A DNA stretch of 64,000 nucleotides from Gnetum montanum. Lineage: Eukaryota; Streptophyta; Gnetopsida; Gnetales; Gnetaceae. The stretch lies in contig MNCI01017655.1 of the NCBI GenBank assembly GCA_015680685.1, positions 707,242 through 771,241 on the forward strand, written 5' to 3'. This document shows positions 44,761 through 55,689 of the stretch, one piece after another. Under the pieces are notes generated by a model. That model worked only from the letters and a program-made list of their open reading frames with translations. It was not told the origin of the DNA and ran no database searches. Numbering within the stretch: the first letter of the stretch is position 1; each line of letters opens with the position of its first letter. The translations under genes and the position numbers were made by a program.

Positions 44761-46090
44761 TCCTTTGTTTCCCTTGAACACACAATATGACCTCTTTAGT
44801 TCATTTCATTGCTTGCAATTTGGATATTACAATTTCACTTTAATTGTTATGCCTTCTTCACAATTTTTATTTTATTACATTACATTGTAAAAGTTTACTC
44901 TGTGGCCTTCCATTTTACTATTGTTTCAACTATGTAGCCTAAATCTACTCTCTATGTAAAAATACAAAATCTAGAAAAATATAAAATAGAAAAAACAATT
45001 TAAAATTTGTAACCAAAGAGTAGTGTTAAACCAATCAATGTACAACATTATGAGTGACAAATATGACTAGGTAGCCCATGACTGTAACCATGATTACACA
45101 ATAAAATACAAGGAGATGATACACAATCTCTCAAGCTACAAATATAGCAATAGGCTTGCAGCTATAATGATGATAATACATCATGAGCACCAACAACTTG
45201 GAAAAAGCCATTAAAAGCCATACAAAGAAGGAAATGTTGCTAGAGCCACCATCTTCATTCACCAAGAGCCTGTAAACAAGCAAACCATTGAATCTTTAAA
45301 GCATGAATTAGCATTAAAACCAACAACTTTGACAAGGGAACCAAAACATAAACCAGCCAAAACATAAACCAGCCAAAATTCATGAACATAATTGTGAATT
45401 CCACTTAAACTAAAATTGAAAAATCAAAAACAAAAGTTGACTAAGCTATACATTTTAACAAAGAGTTGTGAAAATTGGAAACCTCATGAGCATTACATGA
45501 AACTAGTAACCAAAATTGACAACGTTGGGCGTGGGGAAACCAAGATTCTTGAAATTACAGGCTTCCGAGGCTAAGAAAATCGCTAAACACTAGGAATTTG
45601 GGAGGAGGAAGGTAGAAAAACAAATGATTTCGAACTCTTGAAGCCCATACGCTACCATCTCTTCCCATAAAAAAACCCCAAAATGCCTCATACGCTGTCC
45701 TATCATGCGAGGAGTATCATACGTTGTCCTTGCAGAGTTGACGCACTCACACGTTGGCCATGGGACTGAAAAGAAATCCACAATGCCCAATTAAGGCTCC
45801 AAGCACCCAAACACTGTCAGGCCAAAAAAATAATAATAATAATCCCAAACTCTGCATTTTAAGCACAAATTGACCAATGCAGATCCACAGGGCTGAAAAA
45901 AAATCTAGAAAAAATTTTTAAAAATTATTTTTAACCACAGGTGCAAAGACCAGAATAACCCAGATTCATCAAGAGCGCTGCATATACAGGTGCTGAAAAA
46001 CCCCACGTTTTTTTCCAAAAACTGACTAGAAAAACCCTAATTTGCAGTTCATTGACTGCAAAACAAACCGTTAAAAAATTCAAACATCAG
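44761..46090. other. Non-coding segment leading into the PPR fragment
   Basis: 44761-45480 is AT-rich with no protein-like frame. From about 45490 to 46090 CpG dinucleotides reappear. At 45650-45760 a cluster (CATACGCTACC, CATACGCTGTCC, CATACGTTGTCC, CACACGTTGGCC) resembles a CpG-intact form of the motif seen in the array at 51930-53140. A leader-like AAAAACCCTAATTTGCAG lies shortly before the PPR frame. Confidence 0.45.
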
Positions 46091-46583
46091 TCGAATGGCG
46101 TAGAATCCAATTTGATTACCTGGAATGTGGTGGTTTCTTGGACCACCCTGATATCAGGATTCGCCGAATTTGGATGCCATGAAGAGACCCTAGATCTGTT
46201 CCGAGAAGTGTAGTTTGCAGGCCAAAAATTCAATCCTGCAACTCTGGTTTCTATCATCTGTGCATGTGCGCATTTGGCGAATTTGGGTTTGGGAGAGCAG
46301 CTTCATTTATTGGCGATAAGGAGTGGCCTGGCCCAGGCTGTTGCTGTGGGAAATGCACTCACAGATCTGTACGCCAAATGCGAACGCATGGACAGAGGAA
46401 AATGCATCTTCACCTGGAAATTGGAATTCAATGATTTCATTTTCAGGGTATGCCAATGACAGATGGCTTAATGAAGCCCTGAAACTAGTTCATGAAATGA
46501 AGACTGAGGATGGTATCAGCGCTAATGCGGTTTTCTGGAGCTGGGGCATTGCAGGGGCTATTCAGTCTAGGAAATGCACATAA
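46091..46583 (+). pseudogene. PPR (pentatricopeptide repeat) protein gene fragment, PLS type
   Basis: About 160 codons of tandem 31-36-residue helical repeats: NLITWNVVVSWTTLISGFAE, then EETLDLFREV, then ATLVSIICACAHLANLGLGE, then QLHLLAIRSGLAQAVAVGNA and LTDLYAKCERMDRGK. After a frameshift near 46400-46425, NWNSMIS, then GYANDRWLNEALKLVHEMK. These are the hallmarks of plant PLS-class PPR proteins, which bind organellar RNA for editing or processing. The fragment has one in-frame stop (TAG, 46211-46213), no start, no targeting peptide and no E/DYW end; complete family members run 400-900 residues. It lies between the LTRs of the gag-protease element, in the same orientation. It is either captured or an older gene remnant into which retroelement sequence was assembled. 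Confidence 0.85.
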
Positions 46584-46954
46584 ATAGTTAATTACTCTCC
46601 TGATTGCTCCTTTTATTTTACCCTATTAATAACTAGCTCGGATTTTAGTTCTGAGAAAATCAGAATGACTGCAGCCAATTACAGATCATTATTTTATCAA
46701 GTTAACGATATTTTGATGTAAAAAATTGTTGTGGCGTGATTCATACACTCCTGCATTAAATACACGGTTTTCAAATGCCTTGCATGTAATAATATGCTGT
46801 TGCCACACTTGATTTGGGTGGCCTTCCATCAATGCTTCTTTTACCGTGGCATAGCATCATTCTTGGTCATCAATGTTACTTTTTCACGTTTTCATAAGTT
46901 TTGCATTTAAATGAATTTTTTCGCATCTGAAAAAATTAATTAATTAATAATATT

Positions 46955-47180
46955 TTAACCTTGTTTTCCATATTTTACTTTGTTTTTACCTTATTTCACT
47001 TTGTTTTTACCTTGTTTTAATTTGTTTCTATCTCATTTTACCTTGTTTTGCCCTAAGTTTACTTTGTCGCGACCTTGTTTTGCTCTATTTTACCTTATTT
47101 ACCTTTGTTTGGACTTTATTTTACTTTATCATGCCTTATTATTACACTATTTTACATTATTTCAACTTTGCTTTAACAAA
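46955..47180 (+). repeat. T-rich tandem repeat, about 20-21 bp unit, about 10 copies
   Basis: Repeats of TTTACYTTGTTTTACTTTGT-like units with substitutions (for example one TGTCGCGACCTTG unit). Forward translation gives a periodic Phe/Leu/Pro frame at 46980-47180 that is a by-product of the repeat rather than a membrane protein. Confidence 0.7.
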
Positions 47181-47737
47181 AATATCATGCAGATGTCACT
47201 TGATGTATTTATGTTGACATGTAGGATTGAGCTAGGAAGATGTTAGAACAATTCGACTAGCCTTTAAGCCTATGTAGATCCTTCTAGTCATGTTTTTTAA
47301 CCAAGTTAATCTTGAATGCCTAAACCTATGGCTTGTAAGCCTTTTTACCATATAGCCTTAATACCTTGAAGTGGCCTAGCTGCTCTTAACTTAGAGGCTG
47401 AAAACATCATAGAAGATTTCTTGATCAAATTTCCTATTTCAACCTACAATGGTGAGGAGAAAACCCTAAAACGAAGTTCCTCACTAGAAGCTCAGTGTGT
47501 TTGAGATATCATCAAAGCCCTACAAGGCAACCTCAAAGCCTTTAAAGGAACCTTATTATATCTAATGTTGACCTATTTGCTTGTAGCCTTTGTTTACCTT
47601 TTTTCATAGGTTTGGGTGAATGATTGATGTCAACAACCCAAGTAGCCTACAAGAAGTGAGCCTGCATAATGTCCTATCTATTTGACATCTCAAAATACTG
47701 CAAACTTTGTATGAATTTCTAAAGTAAGAAACAAAGT

Positions 47738-48236
47738 CATATTTTGCCAATTGTGTCTCATGATGACCTATATTTGCTTGTAACCTCTTGTAATAACATG
47801 TAATCTTTAACTTATTTTTTTTATCCTTTTGAAATTGTGCTTGCAGGATGAGCCTGAAGTCATTGTAGAGGTGTGACTCATTGTAGCGGTGAGTTACTAC
47901 ATGATCTCGATACATGAGATTTAACTAGCTTGTTTGATCTTGCCAACATTGCTTACCTCACATCACTCCCATTACCCCTTTTGAGCCATAACCCTGTAAC
48001 CAAATTTTAGCCTTCATGACCTTGCTAATGATGAAAACTAATGTTTGACATTCATGCATCATGGTCATGTGACATCTTCTTCTATATGTTCTACCAATCA
48101 AGTTTGCTTAATCTTCAAACCTCTCATTCGGTGAGAAAATGAAACAAAAATTTGGTCTTGGCTTTGAAAACGAAAGAAGGTTTCACTCCTAAACAAAAAA
48201 AAGAGGGAGAAAATTACAAGAAAGCTAAGAGGCCAA
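47738..48236 (+). other. Conserved 3' non-coding block and polypurine tract of the gag-protease family
   Basis: This matches minus-strand 51800-51327 of the inverted relative over several hundred bases. Shared phrases include CCAATTGT, CTTGTAATAACATGTAATCTTT, CATTCATGCATCATGGTCATG and AAGAAAGCTAAGAGGCCAATG. A purine tract (AAACAAAAAAAAGAGGGAGAAAA, about 48191-48213) lies about 25 bp before the 3' LTR. It has no coding character; conservation across copies suggests a replication or packaging role, which is inference. Confidence 0.65.
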
Positions 48237-48950
48237 TGTAGCTTGAATTTTGATGTTATCTCATGACCTTGTGTTAGAAAAATTTTGGACCATTTCTAAT
48301 ATGTAAAATGAAATTCATGGCCCACATGTTGTGAATTTCATTATGCCAACATATCAAAGCTAAAAAGTTAAAAAGTTTGGCTAAAATTCAAAAATGATGG
48401 TGGCCCATACACTATAGTTCTGGGCCATGAAAATGACCCAAATATGCTATGTAACTATCTAGAAAGCACATGGAAATATACCCAACATAACAACAGCAAA
48501 TTGGAGGCCTATTTTTTATAAAAGAAAGATTTGGCAAGAAAGACTCTTTTAGCATATATTTTGGCAAAAGAAATTTTTGGCAAGAAAGATCCTTTTAGCA
48601 GATCTTTTGGCATAATTCTTGTAGATTTTATAGCTTTTTGTAGTATGATCAGTGCTAATTTCTAAGAGCAAAGAGACTTTGTAGCAACATTCAAGTGCAG
48701 ATTGATCATATGGTCAAGTGCAGAACACACCCTGCCTCTTGCATAGGATCTAAAATGATATTTTGGGTATTTTCAAGCTATAAAAGTCTCGATCTATATC
48801 ACTTTGAACATGTTTTACAACTATTTTTTATAGTATTTAATACAAAGTTTGCAATTTTTATTTGGCCATATCATTTCACTCTCCCTCTATTCTCATTTCA
48901 ATGTTATTTTTTAGATTTGTACACTTTTGCTTGTTTCGTTTATCATGTCA
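48237..48950 (+). repeat. 3' LTR of the gag-protease element
   Basis: It starts TGTAGCTTGAATTTTG after the conserved 3' block, aligns with 38579-39291 and ends near TATCATGTCA. Divergence from the 5' LTR is substantial. Confidence 0.55.
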
Positions 48951-49244
48951 AGTAATAGATTTTCCAAGTCATTGGGTCATTGACAAGACTACCTAAGGTG
49001 CCTCAAATCTTTTCGAGGCTTGTGGATCCTAGGGTTAAAATTGTATACATAGATTCTTTAAATTTTTCAACATTGATTTTTTCCATTGTTACATGCTAAA
49101 CATAGGGGATAGCTCAATTGAGGAGAAGGTTATGAATCTAATGATCTCATGTTTAATTTTCTAAAGTCTTGCATAATTTTTAGTATCAAATATTTTATTT
49201 TTTGATTTAATTAATGTCAATTTAAGTGATGCATTGAAATAAAA

Positions 49245-49640
49245 AATTATGTCTCTTAGGAATATTATGTAGGTACAATATCACATTAACTATGATGTTG
49301 TAGCTATGATACCATAGATATGATATATCTAATATAACCCCTATATATACTTGAAATCATTAGCCAATTTTGATTAGTCTTTCAAATGCATAAGAATTTC
49401 ATGTTGCTTATAAGCTAGAAAGACTTTAGAGCTCCATATCTTCTATACTACATTTATAATTTGATCCATTTTAAAATCCTTAAGCTCCTAGAGTGATCTT
49501 TTCTATCATTGCGGAATGTTGTGAAAAATTGGAAATTTTTCAAGGATGATACTATAGCTACAATATCACATCAACTATGATGTTGCAGTTATGATATCAT
49601 AGGTATGATATATTTGAGATAATCCTTATATACATGTAGT
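49245..49640 (+). repeat. Dispersed repeat X, copy 2 plus a partial third copy
   Basis: 49245-49545 matches 38186-38520 in order and orientation. At 49540-49640 the opening segment (TTTTTCAAGGATGATACTATAG...ATATCACATCAACTATGATGTTGCAG) starts again, so X seems tandemly arranged here. Confidence 0.6.
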
Positions 49641-50330
49641 GCCTAAAAAATTTGGTTTGGAGATTTAAAAATTTCAATGTAGAACAGTTTTACTCACAAA
49701 TCCATGGGCCTTGAAAAAGGATCCAGAGCACCCTCAATAGCCTTGTCAATCATCCAAGGACTTAGAGATCTGATACTGAAATGTAAAATAATAATTGAAA
49801 ACATATGTAAAGGCAATTTAAATACCAAATATAAAAGCATAGAAATGGGAAATGAATGTAGCAAAACACGAGAAACTATAAGCGTATATTAAAAATGGTG
49901 AAAAATTGATAGAAACAAAATTTTAGAGAATACATGTTATGAGCTTTAGATTTCCAAGAACTCAAAGAAAATACTTGGAGTTCAATACAGACAACAAGAT
50001 TTGTTCTACAATCGGATCTACCTTCAAATATCTCGTATGATTTGCTCTTTGAACTTTGCTTGCCACAAGTACATTGATCTACACCAAGGAAGAAATGGTT
50101 ATGGAATTTTGTAAATCTGCATTGCTTCCAAAGTCTCAAGTTTACTCAAATGCCAAATGCTCCAAAAATTATCATAATGAAGAGAATTTGGGTTCGAATA
50201 GGCTATGGGGGTCCTGGTTTCTTGCTAGTTAGTTTTGCCATGATTGTTCATAAACTTTTGACAAATTTTGCCATGTTCTAAGCACTTTTTCACAATGTGT
50301 AAGCAATTTTAGCTATTTTCCAGCCATACA
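49641..50330. other. Spacer, no gene seen
   Basis: Only short frames, no protein similarity and no element ends were found. Confidence 0.3.
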
Positions 50331-50623
50331 CATTGCATCCACATGTTGCACATTGTGTGGGACTAGGATGCCCAACATGTGGTATTAAAGTCCAGATCCC
50401 ACACGTTATCTCCATAGACTACTCAACATGTGAAATTGCAATGCTTAGCATGTGAGATGAAAATGTCAAATTTTGTAGCTTGTGAAGTATTTTTAACCCC
50501 CACAATCTAGAATGCATGGAATTTGTAGCTTGTGGAGCATTTTTTAGCTTTCATTAGATGGGATACAAGGCATTTATAGCTTATAAAGCATTTTTCAGAA
50601 TTTACAAGCTAGGATGCATGAGA
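50331..50623. repeat. Short-motif cluster and three 50-bp tandem units
   Basis: 50331-50470 repeats CACATGTTGCACATTGTGTGG-like phrases related to the array at 51930-53140. It is followed by three units of 50-51 bp at 50472-50521, 50522-50572 and 50573-50623, each TTTGTAGCTTGTGRAGCATTTTT...ATGCATGRRA. Confidence 0.65.
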
Positions 50624-51286
50624 TCTACAATGTGTGAGCTATAGATCTTAATTTTTACATTGAAAAGTACCTTAAATTCCATCAATACATGGCCATAATG
50701 TAGGATTTCTGGGAAAAACAAGGTAGTTGTATCTACTTTTATATTTCCACCAAATTACAACAAAAATTTTGACTATGGGCTTTTATCCTACAACATGAAT
50801 TTTTCCTTGAGGTGTTTCATTAATCCATCTTTGTTGATGTTTTGAGGATTGACTTGAGAGACATCAACAAAGAATGTGAAACACCACCACAGGTTCATCA
50901 CCAATGCTCCCTCTCTATGCTTGATTTTGTAGTTGTCGAACCATGCGTAGAACTGCTTATGATGACAAAATAAGGTTACGATTGGAGTGTTACAAGTTTA
51001 AGAGGAGATAAAGGCTTATATTTTTTATTGGAGAATGGTCACATTGGTCAACAAATATTTCCAAATGTTGACATCAGGGCTATGATATAGTGGTGACATG
51101 TTTGTTGATTGAAGTGGTCTTCATGCTTTGCACTCGAACTACTAGTTACTTATTAATGTGTTAGAGGAACCAACACTCCACCCTTAGGTTTCTTTGGTCA
51201 TTAGGCTCCTCCCTTTGTTTGTTTGAAGTTGTTGATTTAACTTTTAGGCTTCATTGGCCTCTTAGCTTTCTTGGTACTTTATTGTT

Positions 51287-51325
51287 CCCCTTCCCCCCTC
51301 CCCCCCCACCCCCACCCCCCTCCCT
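51287..51325. repeat. C-rich tract at the polypurine position of the inverted gag-protease element
   Basis: About 39 bp consisting of C-runs with a few T and A. On the minus (element) strand it is a G-run just after CCTCAAAAAAAATTAGGGAGG, at the place where the plus-strand relative has the ordinary purine tract near 48191-48213. It therefore looks like an expanded polypurine tract. Confidence 0.7.
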
Positions 51326-51326
51326 A

Positions 51327-51800
51327 ATTTTTTTTGAGGGGTGAAACCTTCATTAGATTTCAATTCCAAGGTAGAATTGTATTTTGTTTTCTTGTTGAAT
51401 GAGATGTATTATGTTCAACAAACTTGATGGTGGAACATATCAAAGGAGACATCACATGGCCATAGTGCATGAATGTCAAACATATGTCTTCATTGTCATT
51501 AATCTAAGGAAGGCTATAATTTGGCTATGAGATTATGACTCAAGAGGGATAATGAAAGTGATGTGAGGCAAGCATTCTTGACATAGTGGCATAAGCTCAC
51601 CAAATTTCATGTATTGAGGTTGCATGGTAACTCACTGCTATGATGAATTGCATCCTTATGATGACATCAGGCTTCATCCTACAAGGACAACTTCAAGAGA
51701 ATAAGAAGACAAGTCAAAGAATACATGTGATTACAAGAGATTGCATAAGGACACATGAGGTAGCAAGTAGATACAAGCTATCATAGGTTACAATTGGTAT
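51327..51800 (-). other. Conserved 3' non-coding block, inverted gag-protease element
   Basis: Minus-strand homologue of 47738-48236, with the same order of shared phrases. It fixes the orientation and extent of the relative. Sequence beyond the G-tract (51287 and lower) differs from the other copy's LTR, so the LTRs of the two copies are not the same subfamily. Confidence 0.65.
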
Positions 51801-51929
51801 AACATGAGAAATCTAATAAAAATAATAAAAATAATGAAAATAGGGAAAAAACTTGTGCAAACTAGTTATAGACTACTTGAAAATTAACTTCTCATGATCA
51901 ATTAATTTGAAAAGCTAAAATATTAACTT

Positions 51930-53140
51930 CTTAGCATGTGGGGACTATTCCTACAATGTGTGGATACTTTGGACTACTCCTATAGTGTGTGGAACCTAAA
52001 TCCCTAATGTGTGAAGCATTTTGGCCAGGTTTGAAGCCTGTTTGGCTCATTTGAGCACATCTGAGCTATGCAGGGCTAGTGTAAAGCCTTTCTAACTATT
52101 TGTGGCTATGTATGGGTAAGTTTAGGTAAGGTTTTGACTTACTAGAGCTCCACATGCTAAGGCCACTTGCTAGACAATGTGTGGGATAAGGTGCCCTAGT
52201 GTGTGGGACTAAAAGCTAGATTGTTAGTGCGTAAAAGTTATTTTTTTAGCTAATATTTCATCCCAAGGTATTTTAAGCTTATCAATCAACTTATGAGTAG
52301 TTTTGAACATGGTATATCTTACCTAAAAACTCCGCACACTACTTCACATGCTACCCAGTGTGTGAGATAGGGTTTCCATCATGTATGACAAGACTTAGTA
52401 GTTTTCAAAGGTTTTCAACTAGGTTTTTGCACTTTCCTAAGTTCCTAAGGAAAAGCTAGACTTGTATTGAAAAATTTTCAAATTTTTTAGGTACTTTGGA
52501 CAAGGTTTGAAGTATGGTGAGGATTCAGGAATTCCCACCTACTACTTCACATGCTACCCATTGTGTGGAGCTTGCTTTCCCATTGTGTGAACTCCATAAT
52601 CAACATTGATCATTTTCTTACTTGCTTTTAGCTTAGGTCTTCTGGAATATGCCAAAGAGCTAATGGATAGTTTTTTATTTGATTTCAATCATTGAGAAGT
52701 CCACATGCTAAGCCCACACACTGTACAATGTGTGGAACAGGTATTCCACCATGTGGGGTTTGGCCAAGAATTTTTTGGGGCATTTCAACTAAATGTTTAG
52801 TAGTTTTAGGCTTCTGTGGTAGCATCTAGGCTATGGAGAAGTTTTTTATAGTTTTAAGATCATTTGAAGCTAAGGAAAGACTGTTTGAAGCCCTCACACT
52901 ATCCCTACATGTTGGCTAGCATGTGGAACTTGTATGCCTAGTGTGTGAAGCTAAAACCCAACTTTTCTTGGCTAAAAAAGGTTAAATCTTGGTGTATATC
53001 CCACTTTAAGTCTCTTATACTTAAATGGTCAAATTTTGGACAAATTTAAAGGTTTTAAAAGCTTGTTAAAACCCCATATGCTATCCTACATGCTGGCCAA
53101 CATATGGAACTTGTGTGCCCAGCATGTGGAATTGATCTTG
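51930..53140 (-). repeat. Diverged tandem array, about 187-bp period, about 7 units
   Basis: The landmark CACATGCTA...CA(C/A)TGTGTGG (or a one- or two-base variant) recurs at 52151, 52345, 52548, 52702, 52906 and 53087, spacings 194, 203, 154, 204 and 181 bp. An earlier partial unit begins near 51930. Between landmarks, each unit shares GTTTGAAGC, GAGCTATG/GGCTATGGAG and TTTTAGGCTT-like phrases. It lies inside the inverted gag-protease element between its protease and its 3' block. Orientation is assigned only by that host. Confidence 0.7.
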
Positions 53141-53149
53141 ACTATTTTT

Positions 53150-53235
53150 GAGCCTTAATAAATCATTGTGTTGCTAGTTTTAGGCCTTAATAAATCATTA
53201 TGTTGCTAGTTTTAGGCCTTGGTAGGCCATTGTAT
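53150..53235 (-). repeat. 33-bp tandem repeat, three units (counterpart of 44627-44760)
   Basis: On the minus strand, units of the form AAGGCCTAAAACTAGCAACAYAATGATTTATT are directly repeated. The GGCCTAAAACTAG core is shared with the plus-strand array after the protease of the other copy. Confidence 0.7.
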
Positions 53236-53499
53236 TTTTTAGTAAGTGAAAGATAGTCTTGAAAGAAAATACAAAAATAAATTGAACATAGAAACATGAT
53301 AAAAGGCTACAAATGTAAATAAATTATCATCAATGAAGTAATGGATGATAGAAAGATCTAGAAACTTCTTTTTTACAATCGTAGTTTCATAATTCTTTTG
53401 GTTCAAAATGGTAATCTATAGGTGTTCTCATTAATCATTTAATGTTATAGAGTTAGAGATTTTAGCCTTGTTGTTGTTGTTATTAGTATCCCCAACTTA

Positions 53500-54183
53500 A
53501 GTGTCAAGAGTTTCATCTTGAAACTCTACCTCTAAACCTTAGTTAATGTTGATGTTGTTGAAAGATGGTAAACATGTGTTGTCCCCATGAATAACAAATT
53601 TACCATCTTTGTATGGTAAGTGGATCTCCTAGTGTATAGAAGATGAGACCGCTTGAAGCTTCACGAACCATGGCCTTCTTAGGATCAAGTTGAAACCTGG
53701 TGTTTCTTCGAGTACTAGGAAGTTAACAAAAGTGAAAAATTGTTCTCTAGCTACAAGATCCAAGATAATATAACCTTGTATGGCTACCCATGACTTGTTG
53801 AATTACTTGAGTGTAGAGGTAGATGTTTCTTGGATATTTTTAATTAAGCATAGTTTCTCAATAATTGTGTATGGTGTCACATTGGTTGTTGCCCCGTCAT
53901 CCACATGGACACAATGAACCTTATTCCTACCAACATATATGGTAATGAGGAGAGGAGCAGATAGCACTTCTTTGTTTCAAGAGTTAATCTTCACCTCACT
54001 ATCACAAAATTTGAGCATGGATTGATGTCCATTTTCCCTAACTAAAGCTTGCTCAATGATAGAGTAGATGAAATGTTTGTTATTAGGCATGTGTTTGCTT
54101 ATAGGGATAGAAGTCAAAATTTGAGCTAGTGTATCCCTATGAGCAAGAGAAGTCATGAATAGATCGTATAGGTTCAATGACAT
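53500..54183 (-). pseudogene. Protease of the inverted gag-protease element
   Basis: The minus-strand frame reads MSLNLYDLFMTSLAHRDTLA, then FIYSIIEQALVRENGHQS, then VHCVHVDDGATTNVTPYT (active-site codons within 53890-53904), then PGFNLILRRPWFVKL, ending in an Asn-rich tail at about 53500. It aligns with 43635-44492 nearly throughout. The Asp-Asp-Gly-Ala motif is intact and the LGR motif is LRR here. Two or more stops occur. The sequence running on toward 53235 leads straight to the family-specific repeat, and no RT follows. Confidence 0.75.
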
Positions 54184-55689
54184 GTTCTTTTATTTGAGGG
54201 ATTCTTTGGCTTGTTCCATCATTGTGAGGAAATTCTTTCCCTTGGTGTGTGATCTTTCAGCCTTCGTGATTTTAATTTCCTCTATCATTCCTAGAACTTT
54301 TGGCTCATGTTGTGCCTTGGGCTCCTTGTCCAAGGGTATAGATAATCTTGGTGTAGGTCTTAGTGGATCAACTTATTTCTAAGCCTTTTGTTGTTGGCTA
54401 TCTTTAGTGGGATTAGTTGTTGATTTGGAAATAGGCTATTTTTGTTGCTATTGTGGTGATGATTTCTTACTAATCATTAATTTTTTGGTCATAATATGTA
54501 AGCTTTGATCATGGTTTGTTATTGGTTTTCTTATTGAATGTAGAGGGACCTGCATAATGAATGGTGTTTGAAGAGTTGGGCTTATTCAACACCAGCTTTG
54601 CATGGTCGATTATCTTTTAGACATCATCTTTTAAGGCTAGGAAAAAATTGGTATCATGATTGGCCATTTGATGATAATGGTAAAACCTATCCATTTTGAA
54701 GTACTTTAATAGTTTCAGATTGCCCTTAGTCACTATTTTTGGGTATCTAGTTATCAAAGATGGTAGTACCTATTACGATCTTCCTCATACAATTGCTATG
54801 TTTTATATTATTTTATTTAAGAAATTGTTCAAAATGCTTCGAGGGATTCATAGGTAACCTAGTGTGCTTTGATCTATCCTTCCATCTAAAGTTTTTTCTT
54901 GCTTGATTTAGGGTGTAGAAGGTAGATGGTTGAGATGAGTAGAAGATATGTTGCATGGCAAAAACTTCCATATTTTTACTTGTTTTGTATTATTGGATAC
55001 TACAACCATGCTTGTTTTTACTTGCTTACTTCTCTCCCTATCTCTCCTTGTCTATTGGTTTTAATAGGCCATGTATGCCATATCGTTACTGGCCTTAGTC
55101 ACTTCCTCGATATTCTTAGTTGGTGAAAAGGCTTTGTTCAGTGATCAAGGATCTAAATAGTAGAGCTTTAACTTAATGAAGTCATTTACTACTTCCTTGA
55201 AGATAGCCAATAGGTGGGTATTAGAGATAGGTTCAGGGATCTTGTTGAGCATTGAATCCCATCTTTGAATGGACCTTTGGATTGGTTCAAGTGGCCCCTA
55301 CCTCACCTTCATAAGTTGATCCAATGTTGTATCTGGCTTTAAGTTATATCTGAAGTGGTTGATGAATTGGTTTATTAGGTCTTTAATAGAGGATATAGAA
55401 CCTCTACGTAAGGTTTAGTATTAACCCAAAGCCTTTTATTTTAAAGGCATAAGAAAAATGCATAGTATTGTATGAGGCCATGTGGCAACAAGAGGTAATC
55501 AGAATAGAAGGTAACTGGATGTGTGTTAGGGTTCCCTTCATCATTGTATTTGGTGAAGTTTGGCATAGACATGCTCATAGGTAATATTATTTGTAAAATA
55601 GTAGGGTTGATGGGATCATTCTAATGGAAGTCCATAACCTTTACCATTTATGTTGTACTAGCTTTACGTTTCTATAACTCTTCGGTAAG
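54184..55689 (-). pseudogene. gag (partial) of the inverted gag-protease element, cut at 55689
   Basis: Minus-strand homologue of 40550-43630 without the solo LTR. It contains the VMDFH...NDPINPT lead, SMPNFTKYNDEGN, a decayed capsid domain, a linker with Pro/Gln/Lys-rich segments and the HYHQMANHDTNFFLALKD motif at about 54690-54630. Homology to the other copy is continuous up to CTTAC at 55689, where the LTR of the 55690-63204 element begins, so that element inserted here. The gag N-terminus and the 5' LTR must lie beyond the window's right edge. Numerous stops are present. Confidence 0.68.

Larger units (their letters stand above)
38579..48950 (+). mobile_element. Non-autonomous gag-protease LTR element carrying a PPR gene fragment
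   Basis: It has two similar LTRs (38579-39291 and 48237-48950), gag and a retropepsin-like protease between them in sense orientation, and a polypurine tract (about 48200-48215). No RT, RNase H or integrase was seen. A solo LTR (41470-42747) interrupts gag. Between the protease and the 3' end lie a 31-bp tandem array, a fragment of a PPR gene and a T-rich array. Gag and protease style (VDDGA active site) resembles the Tat/Ogre branch of Gypsy elements. The flanking pentamers (ATAAA, AGTAA) match at only three of five positions, so the outer ends are approximate. An inverted relative occupies 51287-55689. Confidence 0.6.

Noticed and set aside
46980-47246. Phe/Leu-rich frame resembling a membrane protein
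   Set aside because: It is the translation of a 20-21 bp T-rich tandem repeat; the periodic protein is a by-product.
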